From Tyzzerella sp. (GTDB lineage: Bacteria; Bacillota; Clostridia; Lachnospirales; Anaerotignaceae), in the NCBI GenBank assembly GCA_019415525.1, contig DXZA01000068.1, forward strand, positions 1 to 28,176: a DNA stretch of 28,176 bases. The letters run 5' to 3'. The notes under the pieces are model-generated. The model saw nothing but the letters and a program-made list of their open reading frames with translations, made no database searches and was not told the DNA's origin. Below are positions 16,100 to 24,152 of the stretch, piece after piece. Position 1 is the stretch's first letter. Every line of letters starts with the position of its first letter. Made by a program: the position numbers and the translations under genes.

Positions 16100-16405
16100 T
16101 TAGTCATCAAATTCAACGTCGTATTCTTCTCCCATTGAGCTAAATACATCTGCAACAGCATCAAATTCTTCATCATCTTCTACAAGGGCATAAGTAACAT
16201 CATCACCCTCAAGAGATACTTCTTTAAGAATAATAGCTTCTGATTCTTCATCATCAATATATTCGCTTTCAACAACAAGAAGGTATCTGTTTCCATTATG
16301 CTTTGCATTGTCAATAATGGCAAACTCTATTTCTTCACCTGTTTCTTCATCTGTCATAATAACTGTTTCAAACTCTTCAAATTCTTCTTCTTTAAAATCA
16401 GCCAT
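16100..16405 (-). CDS. DUF1292 family protein (YrzB-like)
   Basis: A 101-residue, extremely acidic small protein with the DUF1292 pattern (VIMTDEETGEEIEFAIID, then NRYLLVV and ALVEDDEEFD). The function of the family is unknown. Gene order ireB-ruvX-DUF1292 is the standard Firmicute arrangement (yrzL-yrrK-yrzB in Bacillus), which strongly supports the call. It lies 20 bases after ruvX with AAGGAG before the ATG. Confidence 0.88.
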   Translation of the reverse strand: MADFKEEEFEEFETVIMTDEETGEEIEFAIIDNAKHNGNRYLLVVESEYIDDEESEAIILKEVSLEGDDVTYALVEDDEEFDAVADVFSSMGEEYDVEFDD

Positions 16406-16425
16406 ATTAAATTCTCCTTTTCATT

Positions 16426-16848
16426 TTATTTATTTCCATCAAGAAAGCCTTGTAATATATGTACCGCAGCCATCTTGTCTATAACATTTTTTCTTTTAGC
16501 TCTTGACATATCCGCTTCCAAAAGAGATCGCTCTGCCGCTATAGTACTCATTCTTTCGTCCCATAATATAACAGGAATGTTTTGAAATCTTCTTTCAAGT
16601 CTTTCTTTAAAAGCTCTCGTTTTTTCACATCTTGGACCTTCAGTATTATCCATATTTTTAGGGAAACCTAAAACAATTTTTTCAACTTCATACTGTGCTA
16701 TAAGCTCAGCAAGACGTGCAAGACTCTTTTTATATTCATTTTCATTTGTTCTTTTTATTATTTCAACACCCTGTGCTGTCCAGCCAAAAGGGTCACTTAC
16801 AGCAACACCTATAGTTTTGTCACCATAATCAAGTCCAAGTATTCTCAA
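16426..16848 (-). CDS. ruvX: Holliday-junction-resolvase-like protein RuvX / YqgF
   Basis: A 140-residue RNase H-fold nuclease. It opens with MRILGLDYGDKTIGVAVSDP, carrying the first catalytic aspartate D7. Further along are VLGFPKNMDNTEGPR, and DERMSTIAAE with the next acidic residues; the last aspartate is in VIDKMAAVHIL. The family acts in 5' processing of pre-16S rRNA and possibly as a Holliday junction nuclease. It is 14 bases downstream of ireB and 20 upstream of the DUF1292 gene. Complete and of normal length. Confidence 0.94.
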   Translation of the reverse strand: MRILGLDYGDKTIGVAVSDPFGWTAQGVEIIKRTNENEYKKSLARLAELIAQYEVEKIVLGFPKNMDNTEGPRCEKTRAFKERLERRFQNIPVILWDERMSTIAAERSLLEADMSRAKRKNVIDKMAAVHILQGFLDGNK

Positions 16849-16862
16849 AATATCACCTTACA

Positions 16863-17123
16863 TTAAAAATTTTTATCAAGATAGTCTTTTACAAGTTCTT
16901 CAAGAAGCTCATCTCTATCAAGCTTTCTTATAAGTACACGTGCATTATCATAGCTTGTAATATATGTAGGGTCACCTGAAAGAATATACCCAACAATCTG
17001 GTTTACAGGATTATATCCTTTTGCTTTTAATGCAGATGTAACTCTTATTAAAATTGCTTTTGCTTCATTCATACTTTCTTTATCAACAGCACCAAACTGT
17101 TGTGTTACGTTTAAGTCTTTCAT
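16863..17123 (-). CDS. ireB: IreB family regulatory phosphoprotein
   Basis: An 86-residue protein (UPF0297) starting at ATG 17123 behind GGGAGTG; the frame extends upstream to 17171, but the family begins at this methionine. It matches the conserved sequence: threonines near the start (LNVTQQFG), NPVNQIVGYILSGDPTYITSY and NARVLIRKLDRDELLEELV. In Enterococcus IreB is phosphorylated by the PASTA kinase IreK at N-terminal threonines and affects cephalosporin resistance. The threonine in LNVTQ is at the equivalent place. It heads the ireB-ruvX-DUF1292 unit. Confidence 0.92.
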   Translation of the reverse strand: MKDLNVTQQFGAVDKESMNEAKAILIRVTSALKAKGYNPVNQIVGYILSGDPTYITSYDNARVLIRKLDRDELLEELVKDYLDKNF

Positions 17124-17207
17124 TTCTTTCACTCCCAACTGCAAAGCCTTTTTATTTTCCGACTTCACCAATCAAATATATTTTTCCTTACTAAAAATAA
17201 TAATATA

Positions 17208-17234
17208 AAAATACATTTTATGCAAATGTATTTT
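17208..17234. terminator. Terminator after mtaB
   Basis: Perfect 11-pair inverted repeat AAAATACATTT / AAATGTATTTT with a five-base loop, 36 bases after the mtaB stop. The A and T flanks allow action in both directions. Confidence 0.75.
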
Positions 17235-17269
17235 CATTAAGTTTTAATTACAGTTTGATAAAATATCTC

Positions 17270-18565
17270 TTAAATATTACATATACCAGTAATATGTTCT
17301 TGTTCTACAGATTTAATCATAACATCTACAATATTATTTGTAACATTTTTATCTGAAATTCCTATAACTTTTATATAATTTCCTGTATGTCCTTCATACT
17401 GATTTTCATTTATATTTCTTTCAAAAAGAACTTCTACTGATTTATCAATATATTTTGACATAAAATCATTAGACATTTTATCACTTAATTCTATAAGTTT
17501 TTTACTTCTTTCTTGTTTTACAGAATTAAGAAGCTGGTCTTTTCTTTCTGCTGCTGGAGTTCCTTTTTTAGGAGAGTATGGGAATACATGAATTTTTGAG
17601 AATTGAACTTTTTTAGCAAACTCATAACTTTCATTAAAATCTTCCTCTGTTTCTCCTGGAAAACCTACTATTATATCTGTTGTTATTGCAACATCAGCCA
17701 TATATTTTCTTAATATACATACAGCATCATAATATTTTTCTGTTGTATATTTTCTATTCATTTCTTTTAAAGTTTTATCACAACCACTTTGTAATGATAA
17801 ATGGAAATGATGACAAACTTTTTTAAGTTTAGCTATTTCAGAAACAAATTCTTCTGTAATAATATTAGGTTCTATTGAGCTAAATCTTATTCTTTCTATA
17901 CCTTCAACTTCATGAACTCTTTTTATTATTCCAAGAAGGTCTATATTTTTTATATCTTTTCCATATGAAGCAACATGTATACCGGTAAGTACAATTTCTT
18001 TAAATCCGTTTTCTGCAAGAACATTAACTTCTTCCATAATATCTTCAGGGTCACGACTTCTTATAGGACCTCTAGCATAAGGTATTATGCAGTATGAACA
18101 AAACTGGCTACAACCGTCTTGTATTTTAAGATATGCTCTTGTTCTATTTTTAAGTTTATGAATTTTAAGATGTTCAAACTCTCTTTCTTTCATTATAGGT
18201 GAAACATGATTTTCTGGTTTATTGTCGTGATAGTTTTCAACTATGCTTACAATTTCCTTTCTATCTTTTGTTCCAATAACTATATTTACACCTTCAATTT
18301 CCATTACTTCATTTGGTGCTGTTTGAGCATAACAGCCTACAACAGCAACTAAAGCATCTGGATTTTGTCTTTTTACCTTTCTTATAAGCTGTCTTGATTT
18401 TTTATCACCAAAATTTGTAACAGTACATGTATTAATAACATATACGTCAGCTTTATCATCTATTCCTACAACATCATAACCTTTTTCTTCAAAAAGTTCT
18501 GCTATTGCCTCACTCTCATACTGGTTTACTTTACAACCGAGGGCATAACTGGCAACACTTTTCAT
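17270..18565 (-). CDS. mtaB: tRNA t6A37 methylthiotransferase MtaB
   Basis: A 431-residue radical SAM methylthiotransferase that converts t6A to ms2t6A at position 37 of ANN-decoding tRNAs. The N-terminal cluster-binding domain has C11 (ALGCKVNQYE), C47 (INTCTVT) and C78 (VVGCYAQT). The radical SAM cluster is C152, C156 and C159 in CSQFCSYC. A C-terminal TRAM domain covers about the last 65 residues. The ALGCKVNQYE and GTKDRKEI signatures favour MtaB over MiaB or RimO. GAGGTGG precedes the ATG. It follows the HAD gene by 38 bases and is the last gene of that unit. Confidence 0.93.
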   Translation of the reverse strand: MKSVASYALGCKVNQYESEAIAELFEEKGYDVVGIDDKADVYVINTCTVTNFGDKKSRQLIRKVKRQNPDALVAVVGCYAQTAPNEVMEIEGVNIVIGTKDRKEIVSIVENYHDNKPENHVSPIMKEREFEHLKIHKLKNRTRAYLKIQDGCSQFCSYCIIPYARGPIRSRDPEDIMEEVNVLAENGFKEIVLTGIHVASYGKDIKNIDLLGIIKRVHEVEGIERIRFSSIEPNIITEEFVSEIAKLKKVCHHFHLSLQSGCDKTLKEMNRKYTTEKYYDAVCILRKYMADVAITTDIIVGFPGETEEDFNESYEFAKKVQFSKIHVFPYSPKKGTPAAERKDQLLNSVKQERSKKLIELSDKMSNDFMSKYIDKSVEVLFERNINENQYEGHTGNYIKVIGISDKNVTNNIVDVMIKSVEQEHITGICNI

Positions 18566-18603
18566 CTTTCCACCTCATCTATAATTAAAATTTATAAAGG
18601 GCA

Positions 18604-19404
18604 TCAAATGATACCCTTCTGTATAAGTTCTTCTATTTCTCTAACAACACCACATTCATTGTTTGTATACTTAGTAACAAATTTTGCATGACTTTTTATC
18701 TCATCAACTGAATTTTTCATAGCGAAACTATAACCAACTTCTTTTAACATTTCAATATCATTAAAGTTATCACCAAATGCAGCAGCTTCATTTTTATCTA
18801 TGCCAAAATTTTTAAGTATTTGATTTATAGCTGTACCCTTTGATATTCCTTTATTCATAATATCAATACAACCAAAACCTGAAACAGCTATCTCTGTTTC
18901 ATTACCAAAAGATTTTTGTAAAAACTCCATACCTTTATTTTTATATGGATTATCGTCCATAACTGTAATTTTAATAATTTCATCTTTTACAGAAAGAATA
19001 TCTTCAACATAATTTACATTATATCCAAATTTAGGAGTAGACATAACCTCTGCTGTCTTTATGTCATCAGTATATATAGAATCACGACAACATAATACAG
19101 GTTTAAGACCTTCCTGTTTCATAGAGCCATGAGCTATTTTTTTCCATAAATCTTCTTTCATTGTTGTTGAAAAAATTTCTTTATCTTTATAAACAACATA
19201 TGAACCATTCTCAGCAATAAAAAGCATATCTTTTCCATGTTCACCAAAAATATGTTTAAGACTATTATATTGACGACCACTAGCAGCACAAAATATTATA
19301 TTTTTTGATTTTAAGTAATCTAATGTTGAAAAAACTTTTTCATGTATTACTTTTTCATCATCAACAAGAGTACCATCCATATCACAAGCAATAAATTTTA
19401 TCAT
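18604..19404 (-). CDS. Cof-type HAD-superfamily phosphatase
   Basis: A 266-residue cytosolic hydrolase of the HAD-IIB (Cof) group. Motif I is DMDGTLVDD with the nucleophile D8 and acid D10. A serine in FCAASGRQY gives motif II, a lysine lies in the ISKGTAI region, and motif IV is AFGDNFNDIEML near the C-terminus. The large cap domain sits between motifs II and III. Substrates of these enzymes are usually sugar phosphates, nucleotides or pyridoxal phosphate, and specificity cannot be read here. It follows the unrecognised gene at 19409-19960 by four bases, so they are co-transcribed. Confidence 0.9.
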   Translation of the reverse strand: MIKFIACDMDGTLVDDEKVIHEKVFSTLDYLKSKNIIFCAASGRQYNSLKHIFGEHGKDMLFIAENGSYVVYKDKEIFSTTMKEDLWKKIAHGSMKQEGLKPVLCCRDSIYTDDIKTAEVMSTPKFGYNVNYVEDILSVKDEIIKITVMDDNPYKNKGMEFLQKSFGNETEIAVSGFGCIDIMNKGISKGTAINQILKNFGIDKNEAAAFGDNFNDIEMLKEVGYSFAMKNSVDEIKSHAKFVTKYTNNECGVVREIEELIQKGII

Positions 19405-19408
19405 ATCT

Positions 19409-19960
19409 TCACCTTAATCTTAAAAATAATGGGAGTATTTTTATAGCTATACTATAATCTTTACCAGATAACCATAATACGTATGGTCTTAAAAGTTCCC
19501 AACGTCTAGTCTTTGTCTCTGCCAAAGCTAGTATATATTCAATCTCCCCTAGTTTCTTTGCAATCTCTTCTTTTTCTCTTATAGTTATATTATCCATAAG
19601 CCCTATTTCTATTATTATATCCGAAATCTTTGTCTTACTGTCTAATATATCAAAACTTTCTTCAGACTGTATATAAAATTCCAAAAGTCCTTCATTACTA
19701 TAACCGTTACCCCTAAACATTTCAAGCCTTTTTATAATTATCTGAACATTTTGTTTATATATAGATGTTCGTTCAAGATTATCCCCATAAGGAGATATTA
19801 CAGCAAGACCGTCAGCTATATTTTGAATTTTATCAATATATTTAAAAAGTAGATAATTAAAAAGCTTTTCCATTTTTTCTCTATCATGAGAATATTCTTT
19901 AAGCATTTTATTTCCATACTCTATATCTTCATCAACAATATTTATAATATTTTCATTCAT
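19409..19960 (-). CDS. Uncharacterised protein
   Basis: I do not recognise this 183-residue protein. The start is ATG 19960 with AAGGAGG about nine bases upstream; an extra upstream in-frame methionine at 20008 lies before the ribosome site. It looks soluble and mostly helical, with an acidic first half (MNENIINIVDEDIEYGNKM) and a more basic, hydrophobic end (WELLRPYVLWLSGKDY, IKILPLFLRLR). No signal peptide, cysteine cluster or catalytic motif stands out. It is first in a unit with a HAD phosphatase (four bases away) and mtaB. An extended -10 (TGC TATACT, 19984-19989, minus strand) could serve as promoter. Confidence 0.75.
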   Translation of the reverse strand: MNENIINIVDEDIEYGNKMLKEYSHDREKMEKLFNYLLFKYIDKIQNIADGLAVISPYGDNLERTSIYKQNVQIIIKRLEMFRGNGYSNEGLLEFYIQSEESFDILDSKTKISDIIIEIGLMDNITIREKEEIAKKLGEIEYILALAETKTRRWELLRPYVLWLSGKDYSIAIKILPLFLRLR

Positions 19961-20023
19961 ATAGCTATACCTCCTTATATTATAGTATAGCATAAAATAT
20001 AACAACATGTTTTACTAATAAAT

Positions 20024-20065
20024 AAAAATTTGGGGATACTTTTTTTGCAGTACCCCCAAATTTTT
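20024..20065. terminator. Strong terminator after the BFD-type gene
   Basis: AAAAATTTGGGG-TAC / GTACCCCCAAATTTTT arms with a T-rich loop. The right arm overlaps the stop codon of the gene at 20064. It insulates that gene from the unit to the left. Confidence 0.88.
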
Positions 20066-20249
20066 ATTTATATTCTTTAACTATATCTTTAAAAACTGCC
20101 TTTGCATGTTCTTTACATTTTTTGCAATCAGTAGCTATTTTCAATTCTTTTTTTAAGTCTTTCCAATCTGTTATACCTTTTTTAACAGATTTTTCTATTT
20201 TACCAACTGTTATATTATAACAATGACAAATAACTTTATCTTTTTTCAT
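20064..20249 (-). CDS. BFD-like [2Fe-2S]-binding small protein
   Basis: A 61-residue protein with the four cysteines of the bacterioferritin-associated-ferredoxin fold: C8 and C10 (ICHC) and C42 and C45 (CKKC). Between them, NITVGKIEKSVKKGI is typical of the domain. Stand-alone BFD proteins carry a [2Fe-2S] cluster; in other organisms they release iron from bacterioferritin or serve as modules of larger oxidoreductases. No bacterioferritin is nearby, so the partner is unknown. AGGAGAAAA precedes the ATG. It has its own promoter (20285-20313) and terminator, so it is a single-gene unit. Confidence 0.88.
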   Translation of the reverse strand: MKKDKVICHCYNITVGKIEKSVKKGITDWKDLKKELKIATDCKKCKEHAKAVFKDIVKEYK

Positions 20250-20284
20250 GGCTTTTCTCCTATCTTATATTTCTTATTGATAAA

Positions 20285-20313
20285 AGTATACCATATAACT
20301 CCAGTTTATTCAA
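20285..20313 (-). promoter_or_regulatory. Promoter of the BFD-type gene
   Basis: On the minus strand, TTGAAT (20313-20308), a 17-base spacer and TATACT (20290-20285), with an extended TGG. The -35 overlaps the end of the MYG1-family gene. Confidence 0.7.
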
Positions 20314-21133
20314 CACCCTTTTCAATAGTTCTTGCCATTTCACAAGCTTTTATTATATCATCAAAATCATCAGCAGAAATCATAAATCTACTATTGTGAC
20401 AAAATTTAAGTGTTTTCAAACCTGTTATTTCAAAAAGTTCATCTTTTGTTTTTCCTGCCCATTCTTTTGGAAAATTTATTCTCGGTTCTTTTTCTTTTTT
20501 ACTTATAGGTACAACTTGACCATTATAACCTCCTCTATCAGAAGGAAAAACTACAAATTCTGCATCTGTTTCTATAAGAACTTGTTTCCAAGGCATAAAT
20601 CTAGGAAGAACAGCTATTTTATTTTTTGAATTTTCATAGCACTCTTTTACAAGACTATTTGCTCTTAAAAGAGAAAGTGTATAATCAAATTTCTTTTCCA
20701 GTATTGTTTTTGCAAACTCAACAGCTTCAAAAAAACATTCATTAGAAGTTTTTTCTGAGTCCCAAGGTGGATTAAAAGATGTTATTATATCTGATATATC
20801 ATTTCCACAACCTGTATTATCATCATTATCAATAGGTTGTACAAATTTTTCATCAAAAAATAAATATTCTTCTCCAAGTATGTCTTCTCCAAACTTTTCC
20901 CACAAAAGTCCAAAAGCAGCATATGGTACTCCATTCTCTCTTATTCTTGCATTATTTTGATGATGGTCAAACTCACCTAAGCCTATATCATATACTATTC
21001 CATCAAAATTTTCCGGAACTTCAAAACCACGTTCTATTTCTATATTGGGATTAATTATTTTTAAAAGTGCTGTTGAAAAAACATCATCTGCATGAAATTT
21101 TCCACCATGTGTAAATCCTTTTTCTATATTCAT
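20306..21133 (-). CDS. MYG1-family protein (UPF0160), predicted metal-dependent hydrolase
   Basis: A 275-residue protein with the MYG1 pattern: THGGKFHADDVFSTALL at the start (H9, H14, D16, D17), VYDIGLGEFDHHQNN near residue 70, YAAFGLLW, and a late ISADD. These histidine and aspartate clusters resemble DHH-type phosphoesterases. The eukaryotic relative MYG1 is reported as a 3'-5' RNA exonuclease, and the bacterial function is not established. It is slightly shorter than eukaryotic forms but complete. AGAGGAG precedes the ATG; an extended -10 (TGG TATATT, 21171-21179 minus) may drive it. It is divergent from the ldh gene. Confidence 0.88.
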   Translation of the reverse strand: MNIEKGFTHGGKFHADDVFSTALLKIINPNIEIERGFEVPENFDGIVYDIGLGEFDHHQNNARIRENGVPYAAFGLLWEKFGEDILGEEYLFFDEKFVQPIDNDDNTGCGNDISDIITSFNPPWDSEKTSNECFFEAVEFAKTILEKKFDYTLSLLRANSLVKECYENSKNKIAVLPRFMPWKQVLIETDAEFVVFPSDRGGYNGQVVPISKKEKEPRINFPKEWAGKTKDELFEITGLKTLKFCHNSRFMISADDFDDIIKACEMARTIEKGVE

Positions 21134-21214
21134 ATAAATTTATCTCCTCTTTTTATTAATTGTATAAATTAATATACCACATAATTATTTTTTTTAGAAC
21201 AACACTTACTTTTA

Positions 21215-21243
21215 TTGACACTATTTTTTTATTGTGCTACCAT
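21215..21243 (+). promoter_or_regulatory. Promoter of the ldh-like gene
   Basis: Perfect TTGACA (21215-21220), a 17-base spacer, then TACCAT (21238-21243) preceded by extended TGC. The weak -10 suggests dependence on an extended -10 or an activator. No convincing Rex site was found. Confidence 0.6.
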
Positions 21244-21296
21244 TCTAAAATAAATTTTTATTTTACTTTAACAAAAGATGAAAGGACTGGTTTATT

Positions 21297-22256
21297 ATGA
21301 GTATTAAACCTAAAAAAGTAGTTATAATAGGTGCAGGTCATGTTGGTTCTCATGTTGGATATACTCTTGCATCACAAGGTATATGTGATGAAATAGTTTT
21401 TATAGACACAGACCAAAAAAAGGCTATTGCACAAGTAAAAGATATTGAAGACTCAATAGTATATATGCCTCATCATACAAATATAAAACTTGGTGATTAT
21501 AGTGATATTGACAATGCCGAAATAATAGTAATAAGTGCAGGTCCGTTACCTACTACAAATAGTGGTATGACAAGAATGGATACTTTAGGAATGACAATAG
21601 ACGCTATTAAACCAATAGTTGAAAATATAAAAAAATCAAAATTTGAAGGAATTATAGTTAGTATATCCAATCCAGCTGATGTTATAGCTCATTATATTCA
21701 ACAAAAAACAGGTATACCTTCAAAAAGAGTTATTTCTACAAGTACAACTCTTGATACTGCAAGATTAAAATGTGCAATTTCAAGAGCATTAAACATAAGT
21801 ACAAAATCAATATGTGCTTATGTTTTAGGGGAACATGGCGAAAGCCAAATGGTGCCTTGGTCTTGTGTTTCAATATTTGGAAAATCTTTATTTTCTCTTA
21901 TGAAAGAATTTCCAGAAACATATGGTAAACTTGACCTTGATAAAATAGCAAAAGAAGGAAAATTAGGTGGTTGGGACGTATTTTTAGGAAAAAGCTGTAC
22001 AGAGTTTGGTATAGGTATATCAGCTACAGAAATTATAAAAACAATACTTTCTGACGAGAAAAAAGTATCCATGATTTCAGTTCTTCTTAATGGTGAATAC
22101 AGACAGACTGATGTATATGCAAGCGTTCCTGCTATACTTGGCAAAAACGGTGTAGAAGAAATTATAGAGCTTCCTCTTAACGAAAAAGAAATTGAAGAAT
22201 TTAAAAAATCTTGTGATACTATGAAAGAAAATTTTGAAATAGCACTTAATATGTAA
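21297..22256 (+). CDS. L-lactate dehydrogenase family protein (L-2-hydroxyacid dehydrogenase)
   Basis: A 319-residue NAD-dependent enzyme of the LDH/MDH superfamily. It has the nucleotide-binding GAGHVGSHVG (12-21) with D37 closing strand 2, N125 in SISNPADV, R156 in TLDTARLK that binds the substrate carboxylate, and the catalytic histidine H180 in GEHGES. The mobile substrate loop is atypical. Canonical LDH has AGANQKPGETR; here it is AGPLPTTNSGMTR, two residues longer and without the lactate-specifying glutamine, although the arginine (R93) is kept. It may therefore be a lactate dehydrogenase of a divergent branch or an L-2-hydroxyisocaproate-type enzyme. GAAAGGA precedes the ATG. It is a single-gene unit with its own promoter and terminator. 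Confidence 0.85.
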   Translation: MSIKPKKVVIIGAGHVGSHVGYTLASQGICDEIVFIDTDQKKAIAQVKDIEDSIVYMPHHTNIKLGDYSDIDNAEIIVISAGPLPTTNSGMTRMDTLGMTIDAIKPIVENIKKSKFEGIIVSISNPADVIAHYIQQKTGIPSKRVISTSTTLDTARLKCAISRALNISTKSICAYVLGEHGESQMVPWSCVSIFGKSLFSLMKEFPETYGKLDLDKIAKEGKLGGWDVFLGKSCTEFGIGISATEIIKTILSDEKKVSMISVLLNGEYRQTDVYASVPAILGKNGVEEIIELPLNEKEIEEFKKSCDTMKENFEIALNM

Positions 22257-22261
22257 TATAT

Positions 22262-22293
22262 AAAAAAACTGAAGGTAATACTTCAGTTTTTTT
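22262..22293. terminator. Bidirectional terminator between the ldh-like gene and the GNAT gene
   Basis: AAAAACTGAAG / CTTCAGTTTTT with a six-base loop and T/A runs both ways. It touches the stop codon of the converging GNAT gene. Confidence 0.9.
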
Positions 22294-23113
22294 AATCTAA
22301 TGCAATATTAAAATATCCATCTTTAATATTTTCATCACAGCTTATAAGTCCAAAATCTATATTTTTGCCCTCAATATTTCTTTTAACATCAATTCTTGTA
22401 TAAACTTCATTACAGCCTTCTTTAACTGCTATAAAATTTAAAACATCATAAAAATCTTTATCACTTATAACAGCTTCTCTTGCAAAAAATCTACCCTTCT
22501 CAGAATAGCCCATAACAGCATATACATTCCCATTATATTCTATATAATAATTTTTACCACCAATAAAAATATTTTCTTCTAAGGCATATTTTATAGCTTC
22601 ATAGCCCCATTTAACATAGCCATTTCTAAAAAATATATTATCTCTAATATTTTTATATTTATCTGCTGATATTTCTTCTGTAACACACATGTCAACTTTA
22701 TTTTCATATGTTTCAAATAGAACTTCTCTTAATGAAAAAGCTTCTTTATATTCTCTATCTTTATAAAATTTAAAAAGACTTTCTGATGCTGGCACAAGAA
22801 ATGTTCCTTTAAGCTCAAAATTACTATTAGCATAATTTATAAGTTCTGTACTTATCCCTCTACCTCTATATGCTTTTAATGTAGATACAGCATATACATA
22901 ACCATATTTTTCAGCTTTATCATTAATAATAACATCTGCTTCAAGTACAAAAAGCATTGCAACAGGTATATCATCACATATTTTTACAACCACATTATCA
23001 TCTGTATATCTCTTTTCAAAAAAGAAATCTATATATTTATCAGGGTCACCAAAACACTCTTTCCATATTTTTTTTAAATATGGAATATACTCCTTTTTAC
23101 CTTTTGTTATCAT
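22292..23113 (-). CDS. GNAT-family N-acetyltransferase
   Basis: A 273-residue protein. The N-terminal half is a GNAT domain: acceptor region up to about residue 60, then YVYAVSTLKAYRGRGISTELI (about 72-92), which contains the acetyl-CoA pyrophosphate loop R-G-R-G-I-S. The second half (from about 150) has a repeated alpha/beta pattern with GYSEKGRFFAREAVI and may be a second, degenerate acyltransferase domain. It overlaps the upstream DUF2156 gene by four bases (ATGA), and its AAGGAGG lies inside that gene, so the two are translationally coupled. The substrate is unknown. Confidence 0.85.
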   Translation of the reverse strand: MITKGKKEYIPYLKKIWKECFGDPDKYIDFFFEKRYTDDNVVVKICDDIPVAMLFVLEADVIINDKAEKYGYVYAVSTLKAYRGRGISTELINYANSNFELKGTFLVPASESLFKFYKDREYKEAFSLREVLFETYENKVDMCVTEEISADKYKNIRDNIFFRNGYVKWGYEAIKYALEENIFIGGKNYYIEYNGNVYAVMGYSEKGRFFAREAVISDKDFYDVLNFIAVKEGCNEVYTRIDVKRNIEGKNIDFGLISCDENIKDGYFNIALD

Positions 23114-24006
23114 TTTTCCTCCTTAAGAGTAGCTGTATATTTTTCAAGTAAAATATCTGGTACATATGAAAGTTTTGCTTTTCTAAGACCTTCATCTCCT
23201 ACATCTTCTTCTCTGTTTACATATTTAAAGTTTTGACATTCATTAAGTACAAACTGTTGATTTATCATAGGATATGCACCTTGTATCTCCGGAAAAGCCT
23301 TTTCTATATTTACATCAAGAGTATCAGAATTAAGATGACTTGCCATAGTATATCCTACAATTTTACCTTCTCTTCTTATAAGTCCACCAATCATTTTAAG
23401 GTCAAAAAAGTTTTTAAAAGCTTCTTTTACTGCACAAAGTTCATGATTAAGGCTTTCATCTTCTATACAATTATAGCGACTACACCATTCATTATTCATT
23501 TTAAAACATTCATCAATATTTTTTTCTGTTATAGGTTCATATGACCAATCAGGATTATCTTTAAATCTTGCTATATGATTTCTTTTACCATGAAGTTTTC
23601 TACCAGAAAGAGTTGATAATTTAGAAACTTCATAAATATAATCAAACTCATCTCTTTTAGGTTCAAAGTCAAATTTATTAGGAAAAAGTTCATTAAGTTT
23701 TTCAATATTTTCTAAAGTAATTCCTCTTAACTTAAATTTTTCACCTTTTTCCTTAGCTTCTTTCATAAGTATTTCTATAACCGGTTTTATATCGCCTTTT
23801 CCGGCTGGATATGCATATACAGAGTTTTTATCTCCACCTCTTATACAATAAAAATCATTTATATTTGCAAATTTAATTTCATATGGTTTTTGCCATATAA
23901 AATTGTTTACAAATGAATATTCACACCCTCTAAAATCAGACTCACGAAGTTTTTGGTCTATCCATTCTCTATCTTTTATTTCTATATTCTTAAAATCAAT
24001 CATCAT
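23110..24006 (-). CDS. DUF2156 family protein (phosphatidylglycerol lysyltransferase C-terminal-like)
   Basis: A 298-residue soluble protein of the DUF2156 family, whose fold is two tandem GNAT-like domains related to the aminoacyl transferase part of MprF and to FemX-type enzymes. Recognisable parts are CEYSFVNNFIWQKPYEIKF near residue 28, LSGRKLHGKRNHIARF near 150, and the C-terminal INQQFVLNECQNFKYVNREEDVGDEGLR. No membrane flippase domain is attached, so it is a stand-alone acyl or aminoacyl transferase candidate; neither donor nor acceptor is known. It is co-translated with a GNAT gene. The ribosome site before the tandem ATG codons is weak. The promoter is at 24057-24085. Confidence 0.85.
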   Translation of the reverse strand: MMIDFKNIEIKDREWIDQKLRESDFRGCEYSFVNNFIWQKPYEIKFANINDFYCIRGGDKNSVYAYPAGKGDIKPVIEILMKEAKEKGEKFKLRGITLENIEKLNELFPNKFDFEPKRDEFDYIYEVSKLSTLSGRKLHGKRNHIARFKDNPDWSYEPITEKNIDECFKMNNEWCSRYNCIEDESLNHELCAVKEAFKNFFDLKMIGGLIRREGKIVGYTMASHLNSDTLDVNIEKAFPEIQGAYPMINQQFVLNECQNFKYVNREEDVGDEGLRKAKLSYVPDILLEKYTATLKEEK

Positions 24007-24056
24007 ATCATTCCATTCTTTATTATGTGTATAAAAACTGTCTATTTTACGAATAA

Positions 24057-24085
24057 AGTATATATTACAAAATTATCAAAATCAA
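24057..24085 (-). promoter_or_regulatory. Promoter of the DUF2156-GNAT pair
   Basis: On the minus strand, TTGATT (24085-24080), a 17-base spacer and TATACT (24062-24057). Confidence 0.65.
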
Positions 24086-24152
24086 GCATACTATAATTTA
24101 TTGTAAAATATATCATACTAAGAATATTATTATCTATAACTAATTAATGATA

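Noticed and set aside
21171..21296. Rex redox-repressor site in front of the ldh-like gene
   Set aside because: TTGACA and TATTGTG fragments exist, but no full TTGTGAA/TTCACAA-type palindrome could be found.
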